Shown here: positions 41,454 to 49,838 of the stretch, piece after piece
How positions within the stretch are numbered: position 1 is the first letter of the stretch
Layout of the letters: each line of letters begins with the position of its first letter
DNA from: DATARH01 sp036008175
GTDB lineage: Bacteria; Pseudomonadota; Alphaproteobacteria; ATCC43930; CGMCC-115725
NCBI GenBank assembly: GCA_036008175.1
Contig: DASYOB010000148.1
Span: forward strand, 35,761-99,760
Reading direction: 5' to 3'
Length of the DNA stretch: 64,000 nucleotides
Program-made: the position numbers and the translations under genes
Notes under the pieces: generated by a model
The model's database searches: none
Told to the model about the DNA's origin: nothing
Seen by the model: the letters and a program-made list of their open reading frames with translations, nothing else

Positions 41454-41765
41454 TTAGATGGGGAACCGCGTCGTCTGCGCGGCCGATCGCGCTGCCTCGC
41501 GCGCTGCTGCCGTGCGGTAGAAATTGACGATATAGACCCGGATCGCAGCGGTCAGGCTTGACGCGCTGCGTTCCCGGTCGATTTGCGTCACCACATCATG
41601 CACCGTGCGTTCCTGGCGCCGGGCGATGTCCTGTAGCGCCTCCCACATCACCGGCTCGAGACGGACGCTAGTGCGCCGACCGGCCACGACGACGTTGTGG
41701 ATGACGAGAGACGATATGGGAGCGGCTCCGCCACGCGGCGATCGACGCGGCAATCCGGCTGGCAT
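41454..41765 (-). CDS. Ribbon-helix-helix domain protein (RHH_4)
   Basis: 103-aa protein. The C-terminal 70 residues (R-T-S-V-R-L-E-P-V-M-W-E-A-L-Q-D-I-A-R-R-Q) match the RHH_4 ribbon-helix-helix fold, with a basic strand followed by two helices. Predicted DNA-binding regulator, target unknown. The N-terminal 30 residues, rich in Arg/Gly/Pro, may be over-annotated; a later start is possible. It ends 23 bases after aroB, convergently. Confidence 0.72.
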   Translation of the reverse strand: MPAGLPRRSPRGGAAPISSLVIHNVVVAGRRTSVRLEPVMWEALQDIARRQERTVHDVVTQIDRERSASSLTAAIRVYIVNFYRTAAAREAARSAAQTTRFPI

Positions 41766-41878
41766 AGCCGGAGTCTACTCGGCAGCCAGCGGAATGCAAC
41801 CAAAACGGGCGCTACGTTATTATGGCGCTCAATAAGTTGTATTTAGGCTTGTGATACGGGGCGTACGTTAAGATCTAT

Positions 41879-42154
41879 TCAACCTTGCTCCTCATCGGGC
41901 GCAACCGTCGTCAGCGACAGCGCGTGAACACCGCCCGCGAGTTCCTTGGCGAGAGTCTCATACACGAGGCGCTGCCGCGCCACCCGGTTGAGCCCAGCAA
42001 ATGCGGCGGAGACAATAGTCACGGCAAAGTGGGTTTCGCCTTCTGGCCGGGCGCCGGCATGGCCGGCATGTCGGTGCGACTCGTCGAGCACGATTAGGCG
42101 GGTCGGCGCGAGGCGGTCGGTCAATTTTACGCGAATCGTCTCGGCGACGCTCAT
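41879..42154 (-). CDS. BolA family protein
   Basis: 91-aa BolA/IbaG-type protein. The class II KH-like fold shows I-V-L-D-E-S-H-R-H-A-G-H near residue 22 and F-A-G-L-N-R-V-A-R-Q-R-L-V-Y-E-T-L near 55, ending with H-A-L-S-L. BolA partners with monothiol glutaredoxins in Fe-S handling. It starts with ATG inside the stop of the upstream HAD nucleotidase gene (ATGA), so it is coupled to that gene. Confidence 0.9.
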   Translation of the reverse strand: MSVAETIRVKLTDRLAPTRLIVLDESHRHAGHAGARPEGETHFAVTIVSAAFAGLNRVARQRLVYETLAKELAGGVHALSLTTVAPDEEQG

Positions 42155-42873
42155 TGCCGGCCGGCTCCTTCCACGACCCCGCCATCCTGCAGCACGGCTG
42201 CTGCTGCGAGGAATCCCGCCAGATCGTCGACGAGATGGTGGATGTAGTCGCTGTCGGCCCCAGCCGCGGCCCAATCGAGCCCGTTGCGGACCCAGGCCGT
42301 GGTCATGCCGAGCTCGGCCGCAGGCGCGAGATTGCGGGCGATGTCCTCCACCATGACGGCGGTTGCGGGCCCAACCGCGTGCCGTCGCAGCAGCAGCCGA
42401 TAACCCGCGAGCGCCGGTTTCGGCTCGAAATCGGCAGCGACGATATCGACGATTCCGCAGAACGAATCGCTAACACCGAGATGGTCGAGCAGACGCTGGG
42501 CGTGCCGCACCGAGCCGTTGGTGTGGACGATTTTGCGGCCGCGCAGCTTTCCCAGTGCGGTCACCAGCGCCGGATCGGCCGGCACGCAGGCCAGGTCAAC
42601 GTCATGCACAAAGGCAAGAAACTCATGCGGGTCGATCCGGTCGACGGTCATCAATCCACTCAAGGTCGTGCCGTATTCGCGAAAATAGGTGCGGCGCAGC
42701 TCGGCCGCGGCCTCGGGTGACAGGGAGAGCCGGTTGCAGATGAACGCGTTCATCCGATGCTGCACCTGATCGAACAGCCGGCAGGAAGCCGGGTAGAGCG
42801 TGTTGTCGAGATCGAAGATCCAGGTCTCGACTTTGCCGAGCGGGCAGCCTTCCCGCCGTGTCGTGTATGCCAT
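42151..42873 (-). CDS. HAD-type pyrimidine 5'-nucleotidase
   Basis: 240-aa HAD hydrolase. Motif I is W-I-F-D-L-D-N-T-L-Y-P with nucleophile Asp near residue 20; motif II is V-H-T-N-G-S; motif IV is M-V-E-D-I-A-R-N-L. The D-L-D-N-T-L-Y-P sequence is typical of the SDT1-like pyrimidine 5'-nucleotidases found next to argB in alphaproteobacteria. It dephosphorylates UMP/CMP-type substrates by family inference. 16 bases separate it from argB. Confidence 0.88.
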   Translation of the reverse strand: MAYTTRREGCPLGKVETWIFDLDNTLYPASCRLFDQVQHRMNAFICNRLSLSPEAAAELRRTYFREYGTTLSGLMTVDRIDPHEFLAFVHDVDLACVPADPALVTALGKLRGRKIVHTNGSVRHAQRLLDHLGVSDSFCGIVDIVAADFEPKPALAGYRLLLRRHAVGPATAVMVEDIARNLAPAAELGMTTAWVRNGLDWAAAGADSDYIHHLVDDLAGFLAAAAVLQDGGVVEGAGRQ

Positions 42874-42889
42874 CCTTGCTATTTCTCGC

Positions 42890-43795
42890 TCAACCGCCGC
42901 GGATCAGCGTGCCGGCGCCTTCGGTAAACAATTCGAGCAGGATCGCGTGAGGCACACGGCCGTCGACAATGACAGCCGCCTCGACCCCGCCCTCGACCGC
43001 GCTGAGACAAGTCTCAACCTTGGGAATCATGCCGCCCGAGATCGTACCGTCGGCGATCAGCCGCCGGGCCTCGGCGGCGGTCAGTTCCGAGATAAGCCGC
43101 TTATCGGCGTCGAGCACGCCCGGCACATCGGTCAGCAGTAGAAACCGACTCGCCTTGACCGCAGCGGCGACCGCGCCGGCGACGGTATCGGCATTGATAT
43201 TGTAGGTCTCGCCGCCGGCGCCCACACCGATCGGGGCGATCACCGGGATCATGTCGGATTCGCGAAACGTCGCGAGCACCCGTTCCTCGACATGCTCGGG
43301 CTCCCCAACAAAACCGAGATCGGCTCCGTTGCGCCTGAGCTTGCGGGCGCGAATGAGGCTGCCGTCCTTGCCGCTGAGGCCGATCGCGCAACCGCCGGCG
43401 CTGTTGATCGCGGTGACGAGTTGCTTGTTGATGGTGCCAGCAAGCACCATTTCGACGACTTCCATCGTCTCGCGGTCGGTGACCCGAAGGCCGTCGACAA
43501 AGTTGCTCTTGATGTCGAGCCGCTGCAGCATCTGGCCGATCTGAGGACCGCCACCATGCACGACGATCGGATTGATGCCGACCTGCTTCAAGAGGACGAT
43601 ATCGCGCGCGAAGGTGTCCTCCGCGCCAGGGTCGCCCCCCGAGGAGCTCATCGCATGGCCGCCGTATTTGACCAGGATCGTCTGGCCGGCGTGACGGCGC
43701 AGAAAGGGCAGAGCCTGGGCCAGCACCGTCGCCTTTAAGGTCGGGTCCGCTGCGGCTGCCAAGGCTTCGATCTGGGAGGGCGCGGGTGACGTCAT
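42890..43795 (-). CDS. argB: Acetylglutamate kinase
   Basis: 301-aa amino-acid kinase that phosphorylates N-acetylglutamate in arginine synthesis. V-K-Y-G-G-H-A-M near residue 38 binds phosphates; V-V-H-G-G-G-P-Q-I-G near 75 holds substrate; N-I-N-A-D-T-V-A-G lies near 200 and M-I-P-K-V-E near 250. The start ATG at 43795 is 13 bases beyond the engB stop. The long-form N-terminal helix associated with arginine feedback is present. Confidence 0.95.
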   Translation of the reverse strand: MTSPAPSQIEALAAAADPTLKATVLAQALPFLRRHAGQTILVKYGGHAMSSSGGDPGAEDTFARDIVLLKQVGINPIVVHGGGPQIGQMLQRLDIKSNFVDGLRVTDRETMEVVEMVLAGTINKQLVTAINSAGGCAIGLSGKDGSLIRARKLRRNGADLGFVGEPEHVEERVLATFRESDMIPVIAPIGVGAGGETYNINADTVAGAVAAAVKASRFLLLTDVPGVLDADKRLISELTAAEARRLIADGTISGGMIPKVETCLSAVEGGVEAAVIVDGRVPHAILLELFTEGAGTLIRGG

Positions 43796-43808
43796 GAGCG
43801 CGCGCACT

Positions 43809-44528
43809 CTATCGCGGCGGACCCGGCATTGCCACTTCGGCAAAGCCGGCGAGGGTTGCACGCAAGGCGGCGATGCCCCGCCCTTTTTCGGCGCTGGTCA
43901 GGTGAATTTCCGGATGCGCGGCGCTGTGCCGGGCCAATTCGGCCGCGACCGTCTCGACTCCAGCCGAAAGCGCGTCCGGGCCGAGCTTGTCGGTCTTGGT
44001 CAGCACTACCTGGTATGACAGTCCGGCGGCATCGCAGAGCCGCATGACCGGGAGGTCCGCCTCCTTGAGGCCGTGACGCGAATCGACCAGCAGACAAACG
44101 CGGCGCAGGCTCGCGCGTCCGTGCAGGTACTCCTGTACCAGCCGGGTCCAAGCCTTGATCGCGCTCTTCGAGGCTTCGGCATAGCCGTAGCCCGGCAGGT
44201 CGACCAGCATCAACCGGTTGTCGAGCGCGAAAAAATTGAGCTGCCGGGTCCGGCCCGGCGTGTTCGAGGTGCGCGCCAGCGTGCGCCGTCCGGTCAGTGC
44301 GTTGACCAGGCTCGATTTGCCGACATTGGAGCGGCCGAGAAACGCCACTTCGGGCAGGCACTCCGGCGGCAATGCCGACGGCTCGGCAGCGCCTGCGACA
44401 AAGCGGCAGTCGCGCGCGAACAGGAGGCGCCCGGCTTCAAGCAATTCCGGCTCGATCTCCCGGGCTGGATAGATGTCCTCCGCAGGGGGTCCGCTCAGGC
44501 CGCGCCCGCACGATGCATGATGACCCAT
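43809..44528 (-). CDS. engB: Ribosome-biogenesis GTP-binding protein YihA/YsxC
   Basis: About 239 aa. G-domain motifs: G1 G-R-S-N-V-G-K-S, G3 D-L-P-G-Y-G, G4 T-K-T-D, and G5 S-A-E-K-G. It acts in late assembly of the 50S subunit. With ATG at 44528 the gene overlaps the end of yidC by 34 bases; an earlier in-frame ATG is at 44564 and a later start is also possible. This order, yidC then engB then argB, is typical for alphaproteobacteria. Confidence 0.93.
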   Translation of the reverse strand: MGHHASCGRGLSGPPAEDIYPAREIEPELLEAGRLLFARDCRFVAGAAEPSALPPECLPEVAFLGRSNVGKSSLVNALTGRRTLARTSNTPGRTRQLNFFALDNRLMLVDLPGYGYAEASKSAIKAWTRLVQEYLHGRASLRRVCLLVDSRHGLKEADLPVMRLCDAAGLSYQVVLTKTDKLGPDALSAGVETVAAELARHSAAHPEIHLTSAEKGRGIAALRATLAGFAEVAMPGPPR

Positions 44529-46240
44529 TGCTGGGTGATGCTGAGGAGATTGTTCCATGCCCAATAGATCACGAGCCCGGCCGGGAAAGCCGACAGCATG
44601 TAGGTGAACACGATCGGCAAAAACATGAACATGCGCGCCTGCACCGGGTCGACCGGCTGCGGGTTCAGCTTTTGCTGCAGAAACATCGTCACGCCCATGA
44701 TCAGCGGCCAGGCACCGATCATCAGCATCGTCGGCGGCGCGAAGGGTAACAGCCCGAACAGGTTTGCGAAGGAGGTCGGATCAGGCGCTGAGAGATCGTG
44801 AATCCAGCCGAAAAACGGCGCGTGACGCATCTCGATCGTGACGAACAGCACCTTGTACAGCGAGAAGAATACCGGGATCTGGATCACGATCGGCAGGCAG
44901 CCGGCCAGCGGGTTGGCGCCGACCCGCTTATACATCGCCATGATTTCCTGCTGCTGGCGCGCCTTGTCGTCGGGGAAGCGCTCGCGGATCTTCTGCATCT
45001 CCGGCTGCAGCAGCTTCATCTTGCTCATCGCCTTGTAGGATTTATTGGCGAGAGGAAAGAACAGCAGCTTGATGATCAAGGTAAGCAGCAGGATGGCCAG
45101 CCCGAAATTGCCCAGGATTCCGTAAAAGAATTGCAGTGCCAGGAAAATCGGCTTGGTTAGGAAATAAAACCAGCCGAAATCGATGGCGAGATCGAAATGC
45201 GGGATGCCCGAGGCGGCATAGGCATCGAGCAGGTTAACTTCCTTGGCGCCGGCAAAGAACCGGGTGGAAGTCGACGCCGTGCCATCCGCCGGAATCGTAA
45301 CCGAAGAGCCTAGAAAATCGCTTTGGTAGCGGTCGACGCCATTTTCGAGTTGATGGGTAAGGCGCGCCTTGATTTCCTCCTTCTGGTCCGGAACGAGCGC
45401 TGTCAGCCAGTATTTGTCGGTAAAGCCGAGCCAACCGCCGGTCGAGGTGAAATCGTCGGGCTTGTCCGGGCTCAGCGCGCTGTACTTAACCTCGCGCAGC
45501 GATCCACCCAACTCGCCGATCAGCCCCTCGTGCAGGATGTAATAGCCGGAGACATGCGGCGTTCCGGTGCGGCTGATGAGACTATAAGGCAGGAGGCTGA
45601 CGGGTGCATTGCCGGCGTTGCGCACTGAGTCGCGCACCGTGAACATGTAATTCTCGTCGACCGAGATCACTCGGGTGAAGACGAGCCCCGCACCATTGTC
45701 CCAGGTCAGGGTTAACGGGGAATTGGGGGTCAATGTCCCGTCTGAAGCCGTCCAGCGCGTGTCCGGCCCCGGCACCTTGAGACCCGACGTTCCGGCGACC
45801 CAGCCGAACTCGGCGAAGTAGGGCTCCTTCGTCCCGGTTGGCCAGAGCAACACGACCTCCGGGCTATGCGGATCAGTGGTCTCGTGATAGGTGGCGAGGG
45901 TCAAATCGTCGATACGGCCGCCGGTCAGCGCGACCGAGCCATGCAGGCGCGGCGTGTCGATCTTGATCCGCGGCTGCTCGGCAATGGCCTGCTCGCGCGT
46001 CTCCGCGGCTGGAGCGGCGCCGGCTACCGTGGCCCCGGGCGCGGGTACATTGCCAGGCGTGGCGGTCCCCGGAGCGGTGGAACCCGGCACGTTAGCGCCG
46101 GGAGCCGGAGCGGGGACTGTCTGCGTCGGCACAGCCGGTGTGGGAGGCGGTGGCGGCCGCAGTTTCTCGAACAGGTATTGGAACCCGATCAGAATCCCGA
46201 CCGAGACGACGATTGCGAGCAGAAGGTTGCGTTGTTCCAT
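44495..46240 (-). CDS. yidC: Membrane protein insertase YidC
   Basis: 581-aa inner-membrane insertase, working alone or with SecYEG. N-terminal anchor M-E-Q-R-N-L-L-L-A-I-V is followed by a Pro/Ala/Gly-rich linker (about 30-85), then a large periplasmic beta domain (about 90-340). Five C-terminal helices include P-L-A-N-K-S-Y-K-A-M-S-K-M and P-I-F-F-S-L-Y-type segments. The hydrophilic-groove Arg is expected in this region. It follows yidD in the same operon. Confidence 0.96.
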   Translation of the reverse strand: MEQRNLLLAIVVSVGILIGFQYLFEKLRPPPPPTPAVPTQTVPAPAPGANVPGSTAPGTATPGNVPAPGATVAGAAPAAETREQAIAEQPRIKIDTPRLHGSVALTGGRIDDLTLATYHETTDPHSPEVVLLWPTGTKEPYFAEFGWVAGTSGLKVPGPDTRWTASDGTLTPNSPLTLTWDNGAGLVFTRVISVDENYMFTVRDSVRNAGNAPVSLLPYSLISRTGTPHVSGYYILHEGLIGELGGSLREVKYSALSPDKPDDFTSTGGWLGFTDKYWLTALVPDQKEEIKARLTHQLENGVDRYQSDFLGSSVTIPADGTASTSTRFFAGAKEVNLLDAYAASGIPHFDLAIDFGWFYFLTKPIFLALQFFYGILGNFGLAILLLTLIIKLLFFPLANKSYKAMSKMKLLQPEMQKIRERFPDDKARQQQEIMAMYKRVGANPLAGCLPIVIQIPVFFSLYKVLFVTIEMRHAPFFGWIHDLSAPDPTSFANLFGLLPFAPPTMLMIGAWPLIMGVTMFLQQKLNPQPVDPVQARMFMFLPIVFTYMLSAFPAGLVIYWAWNNLLSITQQWVIMHRAGAA

Positions 46241-46264
46241 TGCGGTCGGGGAAGGCCTGCCGGT

Positions 46265-46540
46265 TCAGCGGCTGTGGTCGGAGGGAACGGGGTCGTAGCC
46301 GCTGCCGCCCCAAGGGTGACAGCGCAGCAGCCGGCGCAGCGCCAGCCATAAGCCGTGCCCTGGGCCATGCCGCAGAACGGCTTCGGCCGCGTAATGCGAG
46401 CAGCTAGGATAGAAGCGGCAGGATGGCGGCAGGATCGGCGCAACCAACAGCTGATAGGCGCGAATCATGATCCTGATCGCCAAACCCAGCCCGCCGCTCA
46501 AGCGAGCCGGAAATCGATCAAGATCGCGGCTGAAATTCAT
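46265..46540 (-). CDS. yidD: Membrane protein insertion efficiency factor YidD
   Basis: 91-aa protein with the YidD core A-Y-Q-L-L-V-A-P-I-L-P-P-S-C-R-F-Y-P-S-C-S-H-Y-A and R-L-L-R-C-H-P-W-G-G-S-G-Y-D-P-V-P. YidD aids YidC-dependent insertion. ATG at 46540 is one base after the rnpA stop; the next in-frame ATG (I-R-A-Y) would shorten it by about 25 residues. Confidence 0.93.
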   Translation of the reverse strand: MNFSRDLDRFPARLSGGLGLAIRIMIRAYQLLVAPILPPSCRFYPSCSHYAAEAVLRHGPGHGLWLALRRLLRCHPWGGSGYDPVPSDHSR

Positions 46541-46541
46541 C

Positions 46542-46946
46542 TCATATATCCTCGCCGCGTCGTGGCCCGTCTCCGCCCAACGGGTGATCGACCGGCAGTC
46601 GACCGACTTGGCGCAGCGCCGTTTCGAGATCGACCACGAGCTCCGCATACGCCCGATCGCCGATCGTGGACCGAGCGACGATGACGTAATCGGTACCCGG
46701 CTTTCCGCTGCGCGTCAGCACCTCGGCGGCAACCGCACGCAATCGCCGCTTGGCCCGATTGCGAATCACCGCATTACCGACCTTTCGGCTTGCGGTAAAG
46801 CCGACCCGTATCGCCTCACCACCATCAGCCTCGGCCGGACAGCGTACGGCCTGCAGGATGAACCCCGCTCGCACAGCCCGGCGGCCTTTGGCGGCAACAC
46901 GAAGAAAATCGGCTCGGTTCTTCAGCCTTACAAGGCCGCTCGCCAT
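46542..46946 (-). CDS. rnpA: Ribonuclease P protein component
   Basis: 134-aa protein subunit of RNase P, which matures tRNA 5' ends. R-L-K-N-R-A-D-F near the N-terminus and the RNR motif R-N-R-A-K-R-R-L-R-A-V are diagnostic. ATG at 46946 has GGGGA about 5 bases upstream; ATG at 46958 and a further upstream start at 46997 are in frame. It lies between rpmH and yidD. Confidence 0.94.
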   Translation of the reverse strand: MASGLVRLKNRADFLRVAAKGRRAVRAGFILQAVRCPAEADGGEAIRVGFTASRKVGNAVIRNRAKRRLRAVAAEVLTRSGKPGTDYVIVARSTIGDRAYAELVVDLETALRQVGRLPVDHPLGGDGPRRGEDI

Positions 46947-47018
46947 CAATATCCCCATCGCGGCAAGCGAGCGCGCTTCTTGCCGCGCGCGGGACACCGC
47001 GTCGGCGCAGCCGAGGCC

Positions 47019-47153
47019 TCAGGCGGAGAGACGCTTGCGGCCCTTCGCGCGGCGCGCCGACAGCACCCGGCGACCGCCCGGGGTCGCCATTCGCGCACGA
47101 AAGCCGTGGCGACGCTTGCGGACGAGCTGGCTCGGCTGGTAAGTGCGCTTCAC
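47019..47153 (-). CDS. rpmH: 50S ribosomal protein L34
   Basis: 44-aa ribosomal protein, starting with GTG: (M)-K-R-T-Y-Q-P-S-Q-L-V-R-K-R-R-H-G-F-R-A-R-M, ending K-R-L-S-A. The start and extreme Lys/Arg content are diagnostic. It is first gene of the operon rpmH-rnpA-yidD-yidC-engB-argB. The short length makes it easy to miss in automated ORF lists. Confidence 0.96.
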   Translation of the reverse strand: MKRTYQPSQLVRKRRHGFRARMATPGGRRVLSARRAKGRKRLSA

Positions 47154-47197
47154 GGCGCCGGCTCCAACGAATACTGCCTTGATTGGGCGGAGGCCGC

Positions 47198-47226
47198 TAT
47201 ATAGGGGAGCGACCCCGGCAAGTCAA
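47198..47226 (-). promoter_or_regulatory. Promoter of the rpmH operon
   Basis: On the minus strand, TTGACT (47221-47226) and TATATA (47198-47203) have a 17-bp spacer. Predicted start is near 47191, 38 bases before the rpmH GTG. Its divergent neighbour, the ferritin-like gene, starts at 47285. Confidence 0.65.
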
Positions 47227-47284
47227 CGAAGGCCGGGTCGCTGTCGCGTGTCAGTGATGGACGACAACGGGGGAGCACGATCGC

Positions 47285-48220
47285 GTGACCGACCAAGCCA
47301 TTATCGCCGCGGCCGACGAGATCGCACGGCGCTGGGCGGCGCCCGAGTCGGGATCGATCCGGCCCGGCAGCGAGCGGCACAAATCCTTGTTCTGCCGGAT
47401 GCTGCTCGACACGCACAACCCGTACAAGCCGGCGGTGATCGATTGGCCGCGGCTCGACAGCGAGGCACGCGATCGACTCGTCAGCCTGCCGATCTGGGAT
47501 ATCGCGGTGCAGACTGAGGGGAAGGCAAAGACGCGCGTCCTCAGCTATGCCGATACAATCGCCGATCCGTTGTTGCGCGAAGCCATCGCGCTCGACGGCT
47601 TCGAGGAAGGCCGCCACAAAGAGGTGCTGTCGAAGCTCGTCGCGGCCTACGGCATCCGCCTCGCGCCCGAGCCGGAGTACCTTCGCCCCCGCTATCCCGA
47701 ATGGGCCTTCATGGTCACCGGCTTCAGCGAGTGCATCGACAGCTTCTTCGCCTTCGGCCTGTTCGCGGTCGCCAGGCAATCGCAGTTTTTTCCGCCTGAC
47801 TTGATCGAAACCTTCGAGCCGGTGATGCAGGAGGAAGCTCGCCACATACTGTTCTTCGTGAACTGGGTAGCCTGGCATCGCCGCAACCTTCCCTGGTGGC
47901 GGGTGCCGTGGTTCTGGTGCATGATCGCGGCGGTGTGGATCCGGCTGGTGCGCGAGCGCATCGGCCTAGCCCGCGGCGTCGGCGCCGACAAGAACGAGAC
48001 GCCACAGGACAACAACTTCACGCTGACCGGCAGCAAGGTGGTCAGCGATATAGATCTGTCGGTGGCGGCGATCCTCGACATGTGCCTTGCGGAAAACGAC
48101 CGGCGCATGGCCGGTTACGACCCCCGCCTGCTGCGGCCGATGTTCGTGCCGCGCCTCGTACGTCTGGCTCGCCGGTTTCTGCGCGATCCGCAGCCTAAGG
48201 GGGAGACGATTTCCGGGTGA
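47285..48220 (+). CDS. Ferritin-like di-iron protein
   Basis: 311-aa, mostly helical protein. Two E-x-x-H iron-ligand motifs, F-E-E-G-R-H-K-E near residue 106 and Q-E-E-A-R-H-I near 180, plus F-S-E-C-I-D in between, indicate a four-helix-bundle di-iron centre. This points to an oxygenase or oxidase of the ferritin-like superfamily. A hydrophobic W-F-W-C-M-I-A-A-V-W stretch near 215 suggests membrane association. The GTG start follows a GGGGGAG. The next gene, 25 bases on, is HpnL-like, so a lipid substrate is possible (inference). Confidence 0.7.
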   Translation: MTDQAIIAAADEIARRWAAPESGSIRPGSERHKSLFCRMLLDTHNPYKPAVIDWPRLDSEARDRLVSLPIWDIAVQTEGKAKTRVLSYADTIADPLLREAIALDGFEEGRHKEVLSKLVAAYGIRLAPEPEYLRPRYPEWAFMVTGFSECIDSFFAFGLFAVARQSQFFPPDLIETFEPVMQEEARHILFFVNWVAWHRRNLPWWRVPWFWCMIAAVWIRLVRERIGLARGVGADKNETPQDNNFTLTGSKVVSDIDLSVAAILDMCLAENDRRMAGYDPRLLRPMFVPRLVRLARRFLRDPQPKGETISG

Positions 48221-48245
48221 ATGCGGTCACCGGGGCTAATCCAGC

Positions 48246-49250
48246 ATGAAACTCCTGCCGATCTTGGCGGCCGCGCTCGGCATCGCGGCGATGGCGGCGC
48301 TGGTGGGGTTTTTCGGCGCCGGCGCGGTGCTTCGCTCGCTGCTCGCGGTCGGCGGCAGCGGCTTCGTCGCGATCTGCGCGATCCATCTCATCCTGATGGT
48401 CGTCATGGGGATCGCCTGGCAGGCCTTGTTGCCGGGCGCGCGCCCTTGGGTCGCGGTCTGGGGGCGGCTTGTTCGCGATTCGGGCTCCGAGGTTCTGCCA
48501 TTGTCACAGGTCGGCGGCTACGTTCTCGGCGCCCGGGCGCTGGCCCTTGCCGGAGTGCCCGGGACCGTGGCAGCCGCCAGCACGATCGTCGATGTCACCC
48601 TCGAGTTCCTGGCCCAGCTTGCCTACACCGCTCTTGGGCTCGCTTGGCTTATTCGCTTGCAGCCGGAGACGGCAGCGGCCGGTCCGATAATTCTGGGCCT
48701 CGCCGTCGGCACGGTCGCCGCTCTGGCCTTCGTGTTGGTACAACGGCGCGGCTTCGATTATTTCGATCGGATTGCCCGGATTCTCGGGCAGGGCTGGGCT
48801 GTGAAGACCGCCGCCGGCGCGGCGGCGTTGCATGCGTCCCTTGCCGACATTTATCGGCGCCGCCGCGGGCTGTTGTTGAGCTTCGCGCTGCATTTCATCT
48901 GCTGGATCGCCAGCGCCGCCGAAGCATGGCTCGCCTTGCGGCTCGCCGGACAGCCGTTGCCCTTTGTCGCGGTGATGGCGATCGAGAGCCTCATGTATGC
49001 GGTTCGAACCGCTGCGTTTTTTGTGCCGAACGCGGTCGGCATTCAGGAGGCAGCCTACATCCTGCTCGGCGCCACCTTCGGGGTCACCCCGGAGATGGCA
49101 CTGGCGCTCTCGTTCTTGAAGCGGGCGCGCGACATAGCCATCGGGTTGCCGACGCTCGGGATCTGGCAAGCGGTCGAGGGCGGGCGGTTCCTGCGTCGCC
49201 GCTCTGCACGCGGTCCTCGTGGCGAAGTGCCGGCGGTGCCGCAAGACTGA
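48246..49250 (+). CDS. HpnL-family flippase-like membrane protein
   Basis: 334-aa integral membrane protein with about 8 hydrophobic segments, of the lysylphosphatidylglycerol-synthase-type/UPF0104 group. L-S-Q-V-G-G-Y-V-L-G-A-R, V-D-V-T-L-E-F and P-N-A-V-G-I-Q-E-A-A-Y resemble the HpnL proteins linked to hopanoid genes in proteobacteria. A lipid-transport role is inferred. No other hopanoid gene is adjacent. It is probably co-transcribed with the ferritin-like gene. Confidence 0.82.
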   Translation: MKLLPILAAALGIAAMAALVGFFGAGAVLRSLLAVGGSGFVAICAIHLILMVVMGIAWQALLPGARPWVAVWGRLVRDSGSEVLPLSQVGGYVLGARALALAGVPGTVAAASTIVDVTLEFLAQLAYTALGLAWLIRLQPETAAAGPIILGLAVGTVAALAFVLVQRRGFDYFDRIARILGQGWAVKTAAGAAALHASLADIYRRRRGLLLSFALHFICWIASAAEAWLALRLAGQPLPFVAVMAIESLMYAVRTAAFFVPNAVGIQEAAYILLGATFGVTPEMALALSFLKRARDIAIGLPTLGIWQAVEGGRFLRRRSARGPRGEVPAVPQD

Positions 49251-49315
49251 GCGGTTTGCACTTGGCCGCAAACGGTCAGCCCGCTTAATCTCGCGGCAAG
49301 CGAGACGAGGTCGGT

Positions 49316-49756
49316 GTGGCGCGGCGAACTCCATTAGGTCGCAAACCTGGGCAACGGCGCTGGCCGGGCACGCGGCTATTCGGCGTACCGCTTGCTTTCC
49401 TCGCGCTGTGTCTGCGGCTCGTTTTATCCGCCCCGGCGGTCCCGCCGTCGCCGGATGCCGACTTCGCCGCGGCATTTGGCGAGCACGCGCTGTGCCTTGC
49501 CGTGGCGGCTATCGACGATAAGGCCACGCTCCCGGGCGACCATCACGTGCCGGGTCCGGGCGATCACGCCGACCACGACGGCCTCGGCTGCTGTCTTTGG
49601 CACGCGGCAGTCGGCTTCACGCTGCCACAGATAACGGCGGTCGCGCGCGTCGCCTTTGTCGAAATACGCGTTCCGCGTCTGAAAACCCCCACGCTCTCGG
49701 GGCCACTGCGCCCCACAGGACCGCTCCAAGCCAGAGCTCCGCCCGAAGCTATCTGA
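49316..49756 (+). CDS. DUF2946-like small His/Cys-containing protein
   Basis: 146-aa protein. It has one N-terminal hydrophobic segment (about 20-42), followed by F-G-E-H-A-L-C-L-A, a His/Asp-rich stretch (D-H-H-V-P-G-P-G-D-H-A-D-H-D-G) and G-C-C-L-W-H. That His/Cys pattern is like DUF2946 proteins encoded beside copper genes. Likely a membrane-anchored periplasmic protein with metal-binding potential. The family call is tentative. It precedes the copper cluster by 82 bases. Confidence 0.55.
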   Translation: MARRTPLGRKPGQRRWPGTRLFGVPLAFLALCLRLVLSAPAVPPSPDADFAAAFGEHALCLAVAAIDDKATLPGDHHVPGPGDHADHDGLGCCLWHAAVGFTLPQITAVARVAFVEIRVPRLKTPTLSGPLRPTGPLQARAPPEAI

Positions 49757-49838
49757 CCAAGCTTCGCCCGATCGGAACGCCCCAGAAACCGGCTGCGGCG
49801 GCCCGATCGCACGTTCTCCGATTGGCGGAAACCTTAAA

